Shown: positions 30,101 through 37,905, numbered from the stretch's first letter. The stretch: DNA of 64,000 bases from Streptomyces roseoverticillatus (GCF_000719265.1 NZ_JOFL01000002.1:124001-188000); one strand, 5' to 3'. Notes: generated by a model from the letters alone, not told the origin. Numbers and translations are program-made.

Positions 30101-30424
30101 CCGCCCCGTGCGGCCGGTCACCTCGAACCGGTCCTCGTCCCCGGTGGCCGCGAGCGCGGTCAGCCGGAACTGCTCCGCGTGCCCCTTGCCCAGCAGCCGC
30201 ACGAGGGCCGCCGCGGCGGGGCCTGCGTCGAAGGGCGCAAGGGCCGCGGCCCGGGCGGGCGGCGCGTGGGTAACGGCGAGGGCGGCTCCGGCTCCGAGCG
30301 CACCGGCGGTCCCCAGCAGCAGGCGTCTCGACGGCCTCGGCTGATCGGTCGGCTGGTCTGTCGTCTGATCTGTCGTCTGGCGGGGCGTCTGGCGGGGCGT
30401 CTGACGGGTCGGCTGATCGGTCAT
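27197..30424 (-). CDS. Secreted GH89 alpha-N-acetylglucosaminidase (NAGLU-like)
   Basis: A 1075-residue Tat-exported glycosidase. After an unusual tetrapeptide-repeat n-region (TDQPTRQTPRQ...) the signal continues PSRRLLLGTAGALGAGAALA. The NAGLU N-terminal domain follows, then the catalytic barrel with ALNDTNDGYTFPYADWPYWE, LHGCNEVLVISGHEAVYQ and VIVGWEDNPLPEL, and the helical NAGLU C-domain (DWFTIEEFWTRERTEHP). An NEW3-like beta-sandwich and a concanavalin-like C-terminal domain (NSWARAGIMARNALG) add about 330 residues. It should release terminal alpha-GlcNAc from glycans outside the cell. ATG at 30424 has GGAGAG upstream. Confidence 0.9.
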   Translation of the reverse strand: MTDQPTRQTPRQTPRQTTDQTTDQPTDQPRPSRRLLLGTAGALGAGAALAVTHAPPARAAALAPFDAGPAAAALVRLLGKGHAEQFRLTALAATGDEDRFEVTGRTGRIEVAGTSPAVLLTGVHWYLKYVCGAHITWGARHVDLPRGLPAPARPLKRSSRLRHRFALNDTNDGYTFPYADWPYWERMIDVLALHGCNEVLVISGHEAVYQRVLLDFGYSDAEARDWLPAPSHQPWWLLSNLSGYGGPLGQKLIDSRAALGARITARLRELGMAPVLPGYYGSVPEGFAARNADARVVPQGTWHGFRRPDWLDPRSGAFARVASSFYGHQTRLLGPAQHYKMDLLHEGGTAGDVPVAAAARAVEQALRTAHPDATWVIVGWEDNPLPELLGAVDRRRMLIVDGVSDRFTGVPDREKDWGGTPYAFGSIPNYGGRTTLGAKTHVWDERFFAWRDKPGSALAGTAYMPEGADRDPAAFEYFSELAWLDSAPGRAQWFGAYAAFRYGRADKAAREAWTVLGDTAYRQNAPERSDPHDSLFAARPALGADRAAEYAPSAPAYDPVRFDAALGGLLGVAAGLRGADTYRYDLVDVARQAVAHRSRVLLPQLKEAYARKDRAAFRALSALWLKLMRLADDIAGTHKAFMLGPWTAAARAMGSGADEAAELERTARVLITVWGSRSTSDGGRLHDYGSRDWHGLVGDFYLPRWRRWLEELEDALRAGRAPRAVDWFTIEEFWTRERTEHPVRPAGDPYRTAVRVRDTLAAAPYQGALATVLDPVAVAPGGTAALSASLTNVNGFRATGRVDLAVTGLPAEAQGPASVPRLEPGATVSARWRVTAPAGPLERPLQPLPYEVSARYGPQGEEPVRAVRAGTLFVAGPLSDGWRTVTNNAAVFGQLGEDRFGIDGSGDDLWKRTEEFGAVYRAGALGAGAAVGVRVLSQTDTNSWARAGIMARNALGARGSAGAVNLALTPGQGVVLSYDANGDGLFDAYRQVAGVRAPVSLRLTRTGPDVFTAEYSTDGTTWLPVATARVPGVAPAQDVGLFLTAGNDGSGARGLAQFADWSVGGRLPQGAGTAR
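30341..30424 (-). repeat. Seven 12-bp tandem repeats at the start codon of the GH89 gene
   Basis: Seven units of exactly 12 bp run from the ATG inward, for example CTGGCGGGGCGT twice in perfect copy on the plus strand. They encode the tetrapeptide series MTDQ, PTRQ, TPRQ, TPRQ, TTDQ, TTDQ, PTDQ. They extend the n-region of the Tat signal without changing frame. Confidence 0.85.
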
Positions 30425-30533
30425 GGCGCTCTCCACTGTGCTGAATGCGACAACGGACGCGTGCGCGGCGCACGTTAACCGGCGTCACCAGAGGGAGCAA
30501 TGGGGCGCGCTCGGCGTTCAGCCGTGATCGGTC

Positions 30534-30588
30534 GGCCGGTCGGCCGGTCAGCCTCCCGGCCGGTCAGCCCTGGCCGGGAGGCGGTCAG
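30534..30588. repeat. Degenerate GGTCGGCC/GGTCAGCC repeats after the response-regulator stop
   Basis: GGTCAGCC occurs three times (30546, 30562, 30583; the last contains the stop codon), preceded by GATCGGTCGGCCGGTCGGCC. A 17-bp part (TGATCGGTCGGC, then YGGTC) is nearly identical to the repeat at the GH89 start codon about 190 bp away. Confidence 0.6.
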
Positions 30589-31232
30589 CCCCGGTCGAGA
30601 TACGCCAGCACCGCGAGGACGCGGCGGTTGTCGTCGTCGGACGGCGGCAGACCGAGCTTCCCGAAGATGTTCGACGTGTGCTTCGCCACCGCCCGCTCGG
30701 TCACGTGCAGCTGCGCGGCGATCGCCGCGTTCGACCGGCCCTGGGCCATCAGCTCGATCACCTCCCGCTCGCGCGGCGTCAGCCGGCCCATCGGCCGGTC
30801 CTGCGCCCGCCGCGACAGCAGCTGCGAGATGACCTGCGGATCCATGGCCGTGCCGCCCGCCGCGACCCTGCGGACCGCGTCCACGAACTGGTCGGCGTCG
30901 AAGACCCGGTCCTTCAGCAGATAGCCGACGCTCCCGCTGCCGTCCGCGAGCAGCTCCCGCGCGTACAGCTGCTCGACGTGCTGGGACAGCACCAGCACCG
31001 GCAGGCCCGGCGTCTCCCGCCGCGCGGCGAGCGCGCACTGCAGGCCCTCGTCGGTGAACGACGGCGGCAGCCGTACGTCCACCACCGCCACGTCCGGCCG
31101 CAGCTCGGCGAGGGCCCGGGACAGCTCGGGGCCGCTCTCCACCGCCGCCGCGATCTCGAAGTCGTACGCCTCCAGCATCCGGACCAGGCCGTCCCTGAGC
31201 AGGAACAGGTCTTCGGCGAGCACAACGCGCAA
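30585..31232 (-). CDS. NarL/LuxR-family response regulator
   Basis: A 215-residue two-component regulator. The receiver domain has acidic Glu7/Asp8, phospho-acceptor Asp52 (VVDVRLPP) and the conserved Lys in YLLKDR. The C-terminal LuxR helix-turn-helix is LTPREREVIELMAQGRSNAA followed by RAVAKHTSNIFGKLGL. The TTG start gives the standard MRVVLAED beginning. It lies 60 bp downstream of the histidine kinase gene, its evident partner. Targets are unknown. Confidence 0.92.
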   Translation of the reverse strand: MRVVLAEDLFLLRDGLVRMLEAYDFEIAAAVESGPELSRALAELRPDVAVVDVRLPPSFTDEGLQCALAARRETPGLPVLVLSQHVEQLYARELLADGSGSVGYLLKDRVFDADQFVDAVRRVAAGGTAMDPQVISQLLSRRAQDRPMGRLTPREREVIELMAQGRSNAAIAAQLHVTERAVAKHTSNIFGKLGLPPSDDDNRRVLAVLAYLDRG

Positions 31233-31292
31233 CGGGCACTCCAGCGTCTGCGGTTCAGGTGGGGTTCGCCCTCATCGTCGCCGACGCACGTG

Positions 31293-32594
31293 TCAGCGCA
31301 AAGCGCAGGGGATCTCCATCGTGACCAGAGTGGGACCGCCCACGGGGCTGCTCACGGCCAGGACGCCGTCCAGCGTGCCGATGCGCCGCTCGATGCCGGC
31401 GAGCCCGGAACCCGCCGGACGCTCCGCCCCGGCCGCGCCTCCGGCCGGGACGCCCGCCCCGCCGCGGCCGTCGTCCGTCACGGAGATCCGCAGCGTGCCC
31501 TCCGCGTGGTGCACGTCGAGCCACACCTGCCGGGCCCCCGAGTGCTTGGCGGCGTTGGTGAGCACCTCGCTCACCGCGAAGTACGCCGCCGTCTCGACCG
31601 GCTCCTCCGCCCTGCCCGCCAGCTCGACGTCCACCTCGACGGGCAGCGGCATCCGCAGGGCCAGGGCCCGCAGGGCGTCGCCCAGGCCGCGCTCGGCGAG
31701 CACCGGCGGGTGGATGCCCCGCACCAGGTCGCGCAGCTCGGTCAGGGCCTCGGCGGAGTCGGCGCGGGCCGCGGCGACGAGCTTCTTGGCGCGGGCCGGA
31801 TCCTTCTCGATCAGGGCCTCGATCGTTCCCAGGCTCATGCCCATGGCGACCAGGCGGGCCTGCGCCCCGTCGTGCAGATCGCGCTCGATGCGGCGCAGCT
31901 CGGCCGCGGAGCTGTCCACCGCGTCGTGGCGGGACTCGGTGAGCCGGTCGACCCGCCGGGCCAGCTCGCGCTCGCGGAGGGTCGCGTGGGTCGGCTGCAG
32001 CAACTGCTTGGCCAGCAGGAAGTCCGCGCGCAGCAGGGGCCGGGCGATGAGGACGCCCACGACGCCCCAGACCAGGCCGAGCGCGGCCGCCAGGTTCGCG
32101 GTGGACTGGTCGGTGATGTGGACGAAGGTGAACCACAGGCCTCCGCCGGCTTGGTCGATCGGCTTCCAGACACCGAGGGCCAGCACAGCGCCCCAGGGCA
32201 GGTAGAGGACGAAGGCGGGCGGCAGCAGGGCCAGCACCGTGCCGGCCGTCGCGTCCACCAGCAGCCACAGCAGGTCGCGCCAGGTGGCGGGGTCCTTGAG
32301 CAGGGCCGTGCAGAGCTCCACCTGACCCGCGAGGCCGCGGCGCCGGGCGGGCAGCGGACGGTACGGCTCGGGGATCTCCACGCCCGCCCACGTCTTCGCC
32401 TGGCGGCGGCGCAGGGAGGCGTGGGCCCGGAGGGCCGCCACGGCCACGGGGGTGGTGAACAGGCCGATCCCCAGCACCGTGAACACGATCGAGAGCACGG
32501 TGAGCACGAACAGCAGGATCGACGTCGCCATGCCGAAGATCGCCAGCCACAGGCCGCGCGCTGCCGTCAGCAGTGCGCTGCTGATCTTCTTCAT
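31293..32594 (-). CDS. Two-component sensor histidine kinase (NarL-type partner)
   Basis: A 433-residue membrane kinase. Four hydrophobic segments in the first 190 residues form the sensor-like domain common in actinobacterial kinases of this class. The dimerisation/phosphorylation motif is RRIERDLHDGAQARLVAMGM with the His target. The ATPase has the N-box EVLTNAAKHS and glycine boxes DDGRGG and GSGLAGIERRI. Start ATG has AGGGGGAA upstream. A perfect 11-bp hairpin in front of it may control expression. Confidence 0.92.
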   Translation of the reverse strand: MKKISSALLTAARGLWLAIFGMATSILLFVLTVLSIVFTVLGIGLFTTPVAVAALRAHASLRRRQAKTWAGVEIPEPYRPLPARRRGLAGQVELCTALLKDPATWRDLLWLLVDATAGTVLALLPPAFVLYLPWGAVLALGVWKPIDQAGGGLWFTFVHITDQSTANLAAALGLVWGVVGVLIARPLLRADFLLAKQLLQPTHATLRERELARRVDRLTESRHDAVDSSAAELRRIERDLHDGAQARLVAMGMSLGTIEALIEKDPARAKKLVAAARADSAEALTELRDLVRGIHPPVLAERGLGDALRALALRMPLPVEVDVELAGRAEEPVETAAYFAVSEVLTNAAKHSGARQVWLDVHHAEGTLRISVTDDGRGGAGVPAGGAAGAERPAGSGLAGIERRIGTLDGVLAVSSPVGGPTLVTMEIPCALR

Positions 32595-32618
32595 CCGGTG
32601 TTCCCCCTGGTGGTGCGC

Positions 32619-32645
32619 TCCCGGGCCCGCACCTCGGGCCCGGGA
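32619..32645. promoter_or_regulatory. Perfect hairpin ahead of the kinase gene
   Basis: TCCCGGGCCCG and CGGGCCCGGGA flank a 5-nt loop, 25 bp upstream of the kinase start and about 165 bp after the preceding winged-helix gene. It could terminate that gene or act as an operator or leader hairpin of the kinase. Confidence 0.45.
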
Positions 32646-32810
32646 ACCAGTGTGGACGACCGCGGCATGATCGTCACGGGGGGTGCCGCCCCGGCCATGG
32701 TGTACCTAGCCCCCCTCTGAGCTCGGCCTTTACCTTCGGAGCCGTGGCTTCCGGGACCGCCGGGCCTGCTGGGACCACCGGGCTGGGGGGCCGGGCCGGG
32801 GAGCGCCGGA

Positions 32811-33428
32811 TCAGTAGCCGGCCGGCGGCGCGTACTTGTAGCCGACCCGGCGGACGGTCACGATCGACGCGCGGTGCTCGGCACCCATCTTGCGGCGCAG
32901 CCGGGCCACGTGGACGTCCACGGTCCGGCCGTCGCCCACGTGACCGTAACCCCACACGGTTGTCACCAACTGGTCGCGCGTGTGCACCCGGTGGGGGTGC
33001 GCGACCAGGTGGGCCAGCAGCTCGAACTCCAGGTACGTGAGGTCGAGCGGGCGCCCGGCCACGCTGGCCGTGCGCTGCTCGGGGTCGATGCTCACCAGCG
33101 CGTCCCCGTGGGTGGCGGCGGGCGTGGGCTCGGGGGCCTGCTGCTCCGCCGGGACGAGCACCAGATAGCCGATCATCGGCGGCTGGCCGGGCAGCGACGG
33201 CACGGTGTGCTGGGGCGCCGGCATCCAGGTGGCCGCGCCGGAGTGCAGCAGCTCGGCGACCGGCGGCACCTCGTCCGGCGAGACGGCCCGGAGCCGGTGG
33301 CGGTGCGCGGTATGCGAGGGGTGGGCGGCGTGCGGGGAGCGCGGCGCGGCGTGCGGGGCGGCGGACGCGGCCGTGGCGGTGGCCGCGGTGGACGGGACGG
33401 GCACGGTGAGGGTACGGAGGTTCGTCAT
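32811..33428 (-). CDS. OmpR/PhoB-type winged-helix DNA-binding protein without receiver domain
   Basis: A 205-residue protein. Residues 1-45 are low-complexity Ala/Pro/His. Residues 45-105 contain a conserved but unassigned stretch (PPMIGYLVLVPAEQQ), and residues 110-205 are a complete OmpR-type winged helix (LDLTYLEFELLAHLV; TRDQLVTTVWGYGH; VDVHVARLRRKMG; IVTVRRVGYKY). There is no phosphoacceptor domain, so it is not a classical response regulator. The perfect palindrome AGAGCTcAGCTCT lies 3-15 bp upstream of the ATG, where a ribosome site should be; this may be an operator or translational control element. Confidence 0.85.
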   Translation of the reverse strand: MTNLRTLTVPVPSTAATATAASAAPHAAPRSPHAAHPSHTAHRHRLRAVSPDEVPPVAELLHSGAATWMPAPQHTVPSLPGQPPMIGYLVLVPAEQQAPEPTPAATHGDALVSIDPEQRTASVAGRPLDLTYLEFELLAHLVAHPHRVHTRDQLVTTVWGYGHVGDGRTVDVHVARLRRKMGAEHRASIVTVRRVGYKYAPPAGY

Positions 33429-33530
33429 GGAGAGCTCAGCTCTTTCGCGCGAGAGACCGTCGAGGGGACGTGCATGTGCGCGGGGCCGTTGGCCGGGACC
33501 GGGGACCGGCGGCTGACTTCGACGTGGGGG

Positions 33531-33659
33531 TCAGCGGGAGGAGAGGGCCTGCGCGGAGGTCGCGCGGCAACACACTCGGTCGAAGTCGTCGTGCTGACGG
33601 GAAGGCCAGAAGGGCTCGAGGTCGAAGCGACCCGTCGCGGTGTTCTGGAAGCTGGCCAT
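33531..33659 (-). CDS. Possible small protein of 42 residues
   Basis: A short open frame reading MASFQNTATGRFDLEPFWPS, then RQHDDFDRVCCRATSAQALSSR. The ATG has AGGGG 5 nt upstream, a good ribosome site. The sequence has ordinary amino-acid composition for its size, a vicinal Cys pair, and no hydrophobic helix. It ends 103 bp before the receiver-less winged-helix gene on the same strand, so it could be a leader or partner. I do not recognise a family. The rest of the 388-bp gap (33429-33816) shows nothing else convincing. Confidence 0.45.
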   Translation of the reverse strand: MASFQNTATGRFDLEPFWPSRQHDDFDRVCCRATSAQALSSR

Positions 33660-33816
33660 GCCCCTATTGAAGCATGACCTGCGACGGGACAGCAGACTCC
33701 GGGGGCAGGCGGATACGCGACCTTGGCGTGATGCCCGCCACCCGTGAAGGGCCCGGAAAATACGGAGCAATCGACTCCGGAAAACGGGGGCGGGCGGACC
33801 GGCCCCCGTGCGGCGA

Positions 33817-34815
33817 TCACGCCGCCGGCAGCCGCCTGCGCCACTCCAGCGGCTCGACCCGTATCGCCCGGTCCGGATCACCGTCCCACTTCACGGACAG
33901 GCCGGCCGTGGTGAGAGCGGCCACGACCTCCCGCCCCACGGCGGCCGCAGTCTCCTTGCCGCCCTCCTCGCCGTCCTTCCCGTCCTCCCCGTGAGCTCCG
34001 TAGGTCAGCAGGAGGCCGCCTCCGTCGGCGGCGTGCCGGGTGTCGTCGTAGTAGAAGAAGACGAAACCGTGGTCGCCCTCGGCGGCCTCGCCGCCGATCT
34101 CCGTGAAGGCGCAATTGCCGCAGCAGGCGAAGTGCATCCGGGCCGTGACACCGCTGCCGTTCAGCGCCGCGAACGCCGCCGCGACCCGGTCCGCGTCGGT
34201 CACCTCGGGCCAGCCCTCCTGCTCGGCCAGCCGCTCGCGCCACAGGCGGCGCACGATCCGGCGGGCCGCCGGCACGGAGAGCGGAGTGCCGCCGTCGGCG
34301 TGGAAGTGGTCGGAAACGGCCTCGGTGATCTCCTCGGCCGTGCCGAACCCGCACCGGATCATCCGGCCCGCCTCTGCCTCCGCCTCCGCCAGCAGCTCCG
34401 GATCCGAGCCGGGACCGGGCTCCTCCTCCGCCGGAAACCGGACCCGCTCCCACGCGTACCCGTCCGCCCACCCCTCCTCGCCCCGCGCCCACGCCACGAA
34501 CACGGCCGTCACCTCGCCGGCGCTCTCCATCCGCACCCCGAAGTGCCGCTCGGCCGTGCCCTCGCGGTACTCCACCTCGTACGGCCCGTCGCCCTCGTGC
34601 CAGGTCTGGATGTAGTGGTCGCCCCCGCCCCCGGCGTCCGCGCCGCTTTCGGCGTCCTCCGCGCCCGCCGCCCGCTCCGTGCGCTCGACGACCGCGAACC
34701 GGTCGCCCTCCCCGCCCAGCCGGGCGATGATCCCCGCCAGCTCCTCGGCGCCGACGTGCGAACGGACCTCACCGGACTCGGTGTTGACGGTGATGGGCAG
34801 CGTCGATGGCAGCAT
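33817..34815 (-). CDS. DUF6891-containing protein
   Basis: A 332-residue cytoplasmic protein of unknown function. The C-terminal half matches DUF6891 as I know it: MHFACCGNCAFTEIG with three Cys, GFVFFYYDDTRHAADG, and LLLTYGAHG. The N-terminal half is an acidic domain (HYIQTWHEGDGPYEVEYREG). The Cys cluster suggests metal binding, which is inference. ATG at 34815 follows AAGGGGGGAA; the open frame further upstream lacks this support. Confidence 0.8.
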   Translation of the reverse strand: MLPSTLPITVNTESGEVRSHVGAEELAGIIARLGGEGDRFAVVERTERAAGAEDAESGADAGGGGDHYIQTWHEGDGPYEVEYREGTAERHFGVRMESAGEVTAVFVAWARGEEGWADGYAWERVRFPAEEEPGPGSDPELLAEAEAEAGRMIRCGFGTAEEITEAVSDHFHADGGTPLSVPAARRIVRRLWRERLAEQEGWPEVTDADRVAAAFAALNGSGVTARMHFACCGNCAFTEIGGEAAEGDHGFVFFYYDDTRHAADGGGLLLTYGAHGEDGKDGEEGGKETAAAVGREVVAALTTAGLSVKWDGDPDRAIRVEPLEWRRRLPAA

Positions 34816-34922
34816 GGATTCCCCCCTTGCTGAAGGGCCGTCCCCCGTTCGGCGACCCGCGTAGGAAGAATCCTGGCACCCACCACTGACAACGAGGCGT
34901 GCCGGCCCGTACGCGAGGTCCG

Positions 34923-34990
34923 TACGTGGCGGTTCAGTACGTGGCGGTTCAGTACGTGACGGTGATCCGGTCAGTACGTGACGGTGATCC
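34923..34990. repeat. Tandem duplications at the 3' end of the S66 peptidase gene
   Basis: TACGTGGCGGTTCAG occurs twice in perfect tandem (15 bp each), followed by a 22-bp unit beginning TACGTGACGGTGATCCGG that is itself repeated. The second 22-bp unit contains the last codons and stop of the peptidase gene, so the array is a set of copies of the gene end. Confidence 0.8.
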
Positions 34991-36038
34991 GGCGGGCCGG
35001 CCCGTCCACCCGCACCACACCCCCGTACGGGATCACCAGCTGCGGATCGGTGTGCCCCAGGTCCACGTCGAACACCACGGGCATGCCCGGCACGTACGCG
35101 TCCAGCGCGCGCTCCACCGCCTCCCGCTGCGCCCGCCGGTACGCCGCCGCGTCCTCCCGGCCCAGCGGCCGCTGGAAGGACCACGACTTCGCCCGCCCCA
35201 TCAGCAGCGCGGAGAACTGCCGCAACAGCCGCCGCTCGCCCATGCAGCGCAGGATGCGGAAGACCTCCTCGGCCGGCGGCAGCTCCTCCGAGGTCTCAAG
35301 GAACAGCACGCAGCCCGCGTACGCCTCCGGCGGCCCGATCTCCCGGTCGGCCATCAGCAGCCACGACAGCACTTCGAGGTTGCCGCCCCAAGCGGCGCCT
35401 TCCACCGCGGCGCGGCCGGGATTGCGCCACGACCAGTCGTCGCAGGGCGCGAGCACGGGCTCGCTCGCGAAGGTTCCCGGGTCGTCCCAGGGCCGGTCGA
35501 TGTCGTTGGAGGCGCCCGGCGCGGTCAGTTCGTACGGCCCGGGGGAGAACAGCGCGGCCCGCAGCGACTCCGCCGTCCGGGGGTGCAGCGCACCGGGCCG
35601 GCCCAGCTCCACCATCACGCTCGCGCCGTGGAATCCGACGATTCCCGCGTTCCACAGCCAGGCCAGCAGGGCGGTGTTGTCGCTGTAGCCGAAGAACGGC
35701 TTGGGGTGCGCCCGGACCAGTTCCCGGTCGAGGTGCGGGAGCACCGTGATCTGATCGTCCCCGCCGATGCTGGCGAACACGGCCCTGATGTCCGGGTCGG
35801 TGAACGCCGCGTGCAGATCGGCGGCCCGCTCGGCGGGACTCGCCCCCATTTTGCGGGTCGCCGGGTATTCCACCGGAATCAGCCCGAATTCCGACTCCAG
35901 CCGCCGCAGCCCGAGTTCGTACGGGCGGGGGAAGAGGCCCGGCAGCCCCGACGACGGCGAGATCACCGCGACGTGGTCGCCGGGCCGGGGCTTGGGCGGA
36001 TGACGCCGGGGCGCGGGCGGAGGCTCGGGTGCGTCCAT
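34971..36038 (-). CDS. S66-family LD-carboxypeptidase / MccF-like peptidase
   Basis: A 355-residue serine peptidase of family S66, which includes LD-carboxypeptidases of cell-wall recycling and MccF, the microcin C7 self-immunity enzyme. It begins the fold with GDHVAVISPSSGLPGLFPRP. The catalytic Ser is in GYSDNTALLAWLW, with conserved FASIGGDDQ, GGNLEVLSWLL and FLETSE stretches, and the C-terminal His is in DVDLGHTDPQ. No signal peptide, so cytoplasmic. MccF-type detoxification is possible but not demonstrable from sequence. Start ATG at 36038; the longer frame upstream overlaps the neighbouring secreted enzyme. Confidence 0.9.
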   Translation of the reverse strand: MDAPEPPPAPRRHPPKPRPGDHVAVISPSSGLPGLFPRPYELGLRRLESEFGLIPVEYPATRKMGASPAERAADLHAAFTDPDIRAVFASIGGDDQITVLPHLDRELVRAHPKPFFGYSDNTALLAWLWNAGIVGFHGASVMVELGRPGALHPRTAESLRAALFSPGPYELTAPGASNDIDRPWDDPGTFASEPVLAPCDDWSWRNPGRAAVEGAAWGGNLEVLSWLLMADREIGPPEAYAGCVLFLETSEELPPAEEVFRILRCMGERRLLRQFSALLMGRAKSWSFQRPLGREDAAAYRRAQREAVERALDAYVPGMPVVFDVDLGHTDPQLVIPYGGVVRVDGPARRITVTY

Positions 36039-36072
36039 GCGCCACACCCTAGGCCGGTCCGCGCCGGCCGGT

Positions 36073-37071
36073 TCAGGAATTCCCGGCGACGACCGGGTAG
36101 TGGTCGCTGAGGTTGGTGTAGGTGTACTCCTTGCCCCAGCTGGAGACGGTCCACGGCGCGGACGATTCCTTGACGACCGTGTTCTTCCAGGACGCCGGGC
36201 GGGCGTGACCGTTGCGGTGCAGGACGTAGTCGAGGTCCTCGCGGCCGTCCGTCGGATAGCGGTAGGCCGCGATCGAATTCTCCTTCGTGTCGAAGGAGTA
36301 CGGGTGTCCGGTGCGCTCCGTCGCCGGTGCGAGATCGGCATTCGCGAGCATGGACGCGTATTCGCTGCCGTGCGCGTCCACATTCAGGTCGCCGGCGACC
36401 ATGACCTGCTCGTTCGCGGGAATGTTCTTCGCGTCCAGGAAAGCGTCGATCTGGCGGAACTGCTTCGCTCGGTCGGCAGCCGCCTCCCCCGCCGCGCAGC
36501 CGCTGTCGGTCGACTGCGCGTGCGTGCCCACCACGTGCACCTTCGCGCCGTTCACATTCAGCACGACGTAGGCGAAACCCTTGTTGGACCACCAGTCCGC
36601 GCCGCACGCGTCCTTGAATATGACCTGCTCCTTGCGGATGATCGGCCACTTGCTGAGCACCGTCACCCCGCCGTCCTCCGGAGTGGTGGAGGAGTAGTTC
36701 CCGCTCGTGGCGTCCCAGCCGTCCTTGCTGCGGCCGACGACCGGCGTCTGGTACGGGTACGAGCCGGCCGCATTCGCCTTCAGCGCGTCGGAGGCGCCGT
36801 TGTCGAACGCCTCCTGCAGGACGACGACGTCATTTCCCCGGAAGAATCCGGCGGCCGGTATCTCCCGGGCGCGGTGGTCCTGCCCCCAGTTGGGGTACAG
36901 GTTCTTGCTCATGAGGAAGGTGTTGTACGTCAGCACCTTCAATTCCGGAACATCGGCGGTCGTGGCGGCCTGGGCGGCCGTCTGCGGCGCCGCGACGGCG
37001 AACGCGATGGCGGCGAGCGTGATCGTGAGCGCGGGCTTGAGGTTCGGCATGGGCAACATCAAATCAGCCAC
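36073..37071 (-). CDS. Secreted endonuclease/exonuclease/phosphatase-fold enzyme, sphingomyelinase C-like
   Basis: A 332-residue secreted hydrolase. A signal peptide (LTITLAAIAFAVAAPQTAAQ) precedes a DNase I-like fold beginning ELKVLTYNTFLMSKNLYPNW. Catalytic features are VVVLQEAFD (metal-binding Glu), VVGTHAQST, VAGDLNVDA and the final NLSDHYPVV with Asp-His. This pattern is that of bacterial neutral sphingomyelinases, which cleave sphingomyelin to ceramide and phosphocholine, though a related phosphodiesterase is possible. GTG at 37071 has GGAAG upstream; ATG codons at 37059 and 37050 are alternatives. It precedes the S66 gene by 34 bp. Confidence 0.9.
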   Translation of the reverse strand: MADLMLPMPNLKPALTITLAAIAFAVAAPQTAAQAATTADVPELKVLTYNTFLMSKNLYPNWGQDHRAREIPAAGFFRGNDVVVLQEAFDNGASDALKANAAGSYPYQTPVVGRSKDGWDATSGNYSSTTPEDGGVTVLSKWPIIRKEQVIFKDACGADWWSNKGFAYVVLNVNGAKVHVVGTHAQSTDSGCAAGEAAADRAKQFRQIDAFLDAKNIPANEQVMVAGDLNVDAHGSEYASMLANADLAPATERTGHPYSFDTKENSIAAYRYPTDGREDLDYVLHRNGHARPASWKNTVVKESSAPWTVSSWGKEYTYTNLSDHYPVVAGNS

Positions 37072-37207
37072 TGTTACTTCCCGACATCCTTATGGTGATC
37101 AATTCCCCTACGCGGGGAGACGACTTCGTGTCGCGACCGCGCATGAGTCGTTGAGTGCGTTGGAAGAGTGGAAGAGATGCGGTGCCCGACCACCGTGAGG
37201 AGTTCTC

Positions 37208-37834
37208 ATGCCCCCGCCCCTGCACCAGGGTCTCGTGCTCGATTTCGGCGGCGTCCTGACCAGCCCGATCGCCGACTGCACCCGGGCCTTCTGCCAGCGC
37301 GAGGGCCTCGCCCCCGACGCGTTCCTCCAGGTCATCTCCACGGACCCGGAAGGGCGTGAGATCTACGCGCAGCTGGAGCTCGGCCGGATCGGCCAGCCGG
37401 AGTGGAACGAACGCACCGCGGCGCTGCTCGGCGTCGGCTCCGACAACCTGATCGGCCGGGTCCTCGCCGACCTCCGCCCCGAGCCGCTGATGCTCGCGGC
37501 GGGCCAGGCGGCCCGCCGCGCGGGCGTGAAGGTGGGCATCCTGTCCAACAGCCTCGGCTCCGGCCCCTACGACCCCTACCGGGGCTACGGCTTCGACACC
37601 CTGTACGACGGCGTGGTGCTGTCGGGCGACCACGGCGTCCGCAAGCCGGAGCCCGGGATCTACCCGCTCATCCTGAAGAAGCTGAACCTGCCTGCCGAGG
37701 CCTGCGTCTTCGTGGACGACTCGGCCCGCAACCTGCCGCCTGCCCAGGACCTCGGCATGACCACCGTCCTGGACGCCGAACCGGCGGAGACGGTGAAGAA
37801 GCTGGAAGAGCTGTTCGGGCTCCCGCTGAGGTGA
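37208..37834 (+). CDS. HAD-family hydrolase
   Basis: A 208-residue haloacid dehalogenase-type phosphatase. Motif I is LVLDFGGVLTSP with nucleophile Asp12; the second Asp is replaced by Gly, as in the epoxide-hydrolase-N-terminal (HAD-IA) branch. Motif II is GILSNS, the conserved Lys is in VRKPEPGIYPL, and motif III is CVFVDDSARN. Substrate unknown. It is divergent from the sphingomyelinase-like gene and lies 71 bp upstream of an SDR gene on the same strand. Confidence 0.9.
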   Translation: MPPPLHQGLVLDFGGVLTSPIADCTRAFCQREGLAPDAFLQVISTDPEGREIYAQLELGRIGQPEWNERTAALLGVGSDNLIGRVLADLRPEPLMLAAGQAARRAGVKVGILSNSLGSGPYDPYRGYGFDTLYDGVVLSGDHGVRKPEPGIYPLILKKLNLPAEACVFVDDSARNLPPAQDLGMTTVLDAEPAETVKKLEELFGLPLR

Positions 37835-37905
37835 CCCGCCGGCTCCACCGGCTCCACCGGCCAACGCCGAAGAGCCGAAGAGCCGAAGAGAAGGGGAGTA
37901 GGGGA

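Noticed and set aside
33425..33844. 139-residue minus-strand frame over the winged-helix upstream region
   Set aside because: No ribosome site or motif, atypical composition, and it covers the better supported 42-residue frame and the palindrome.
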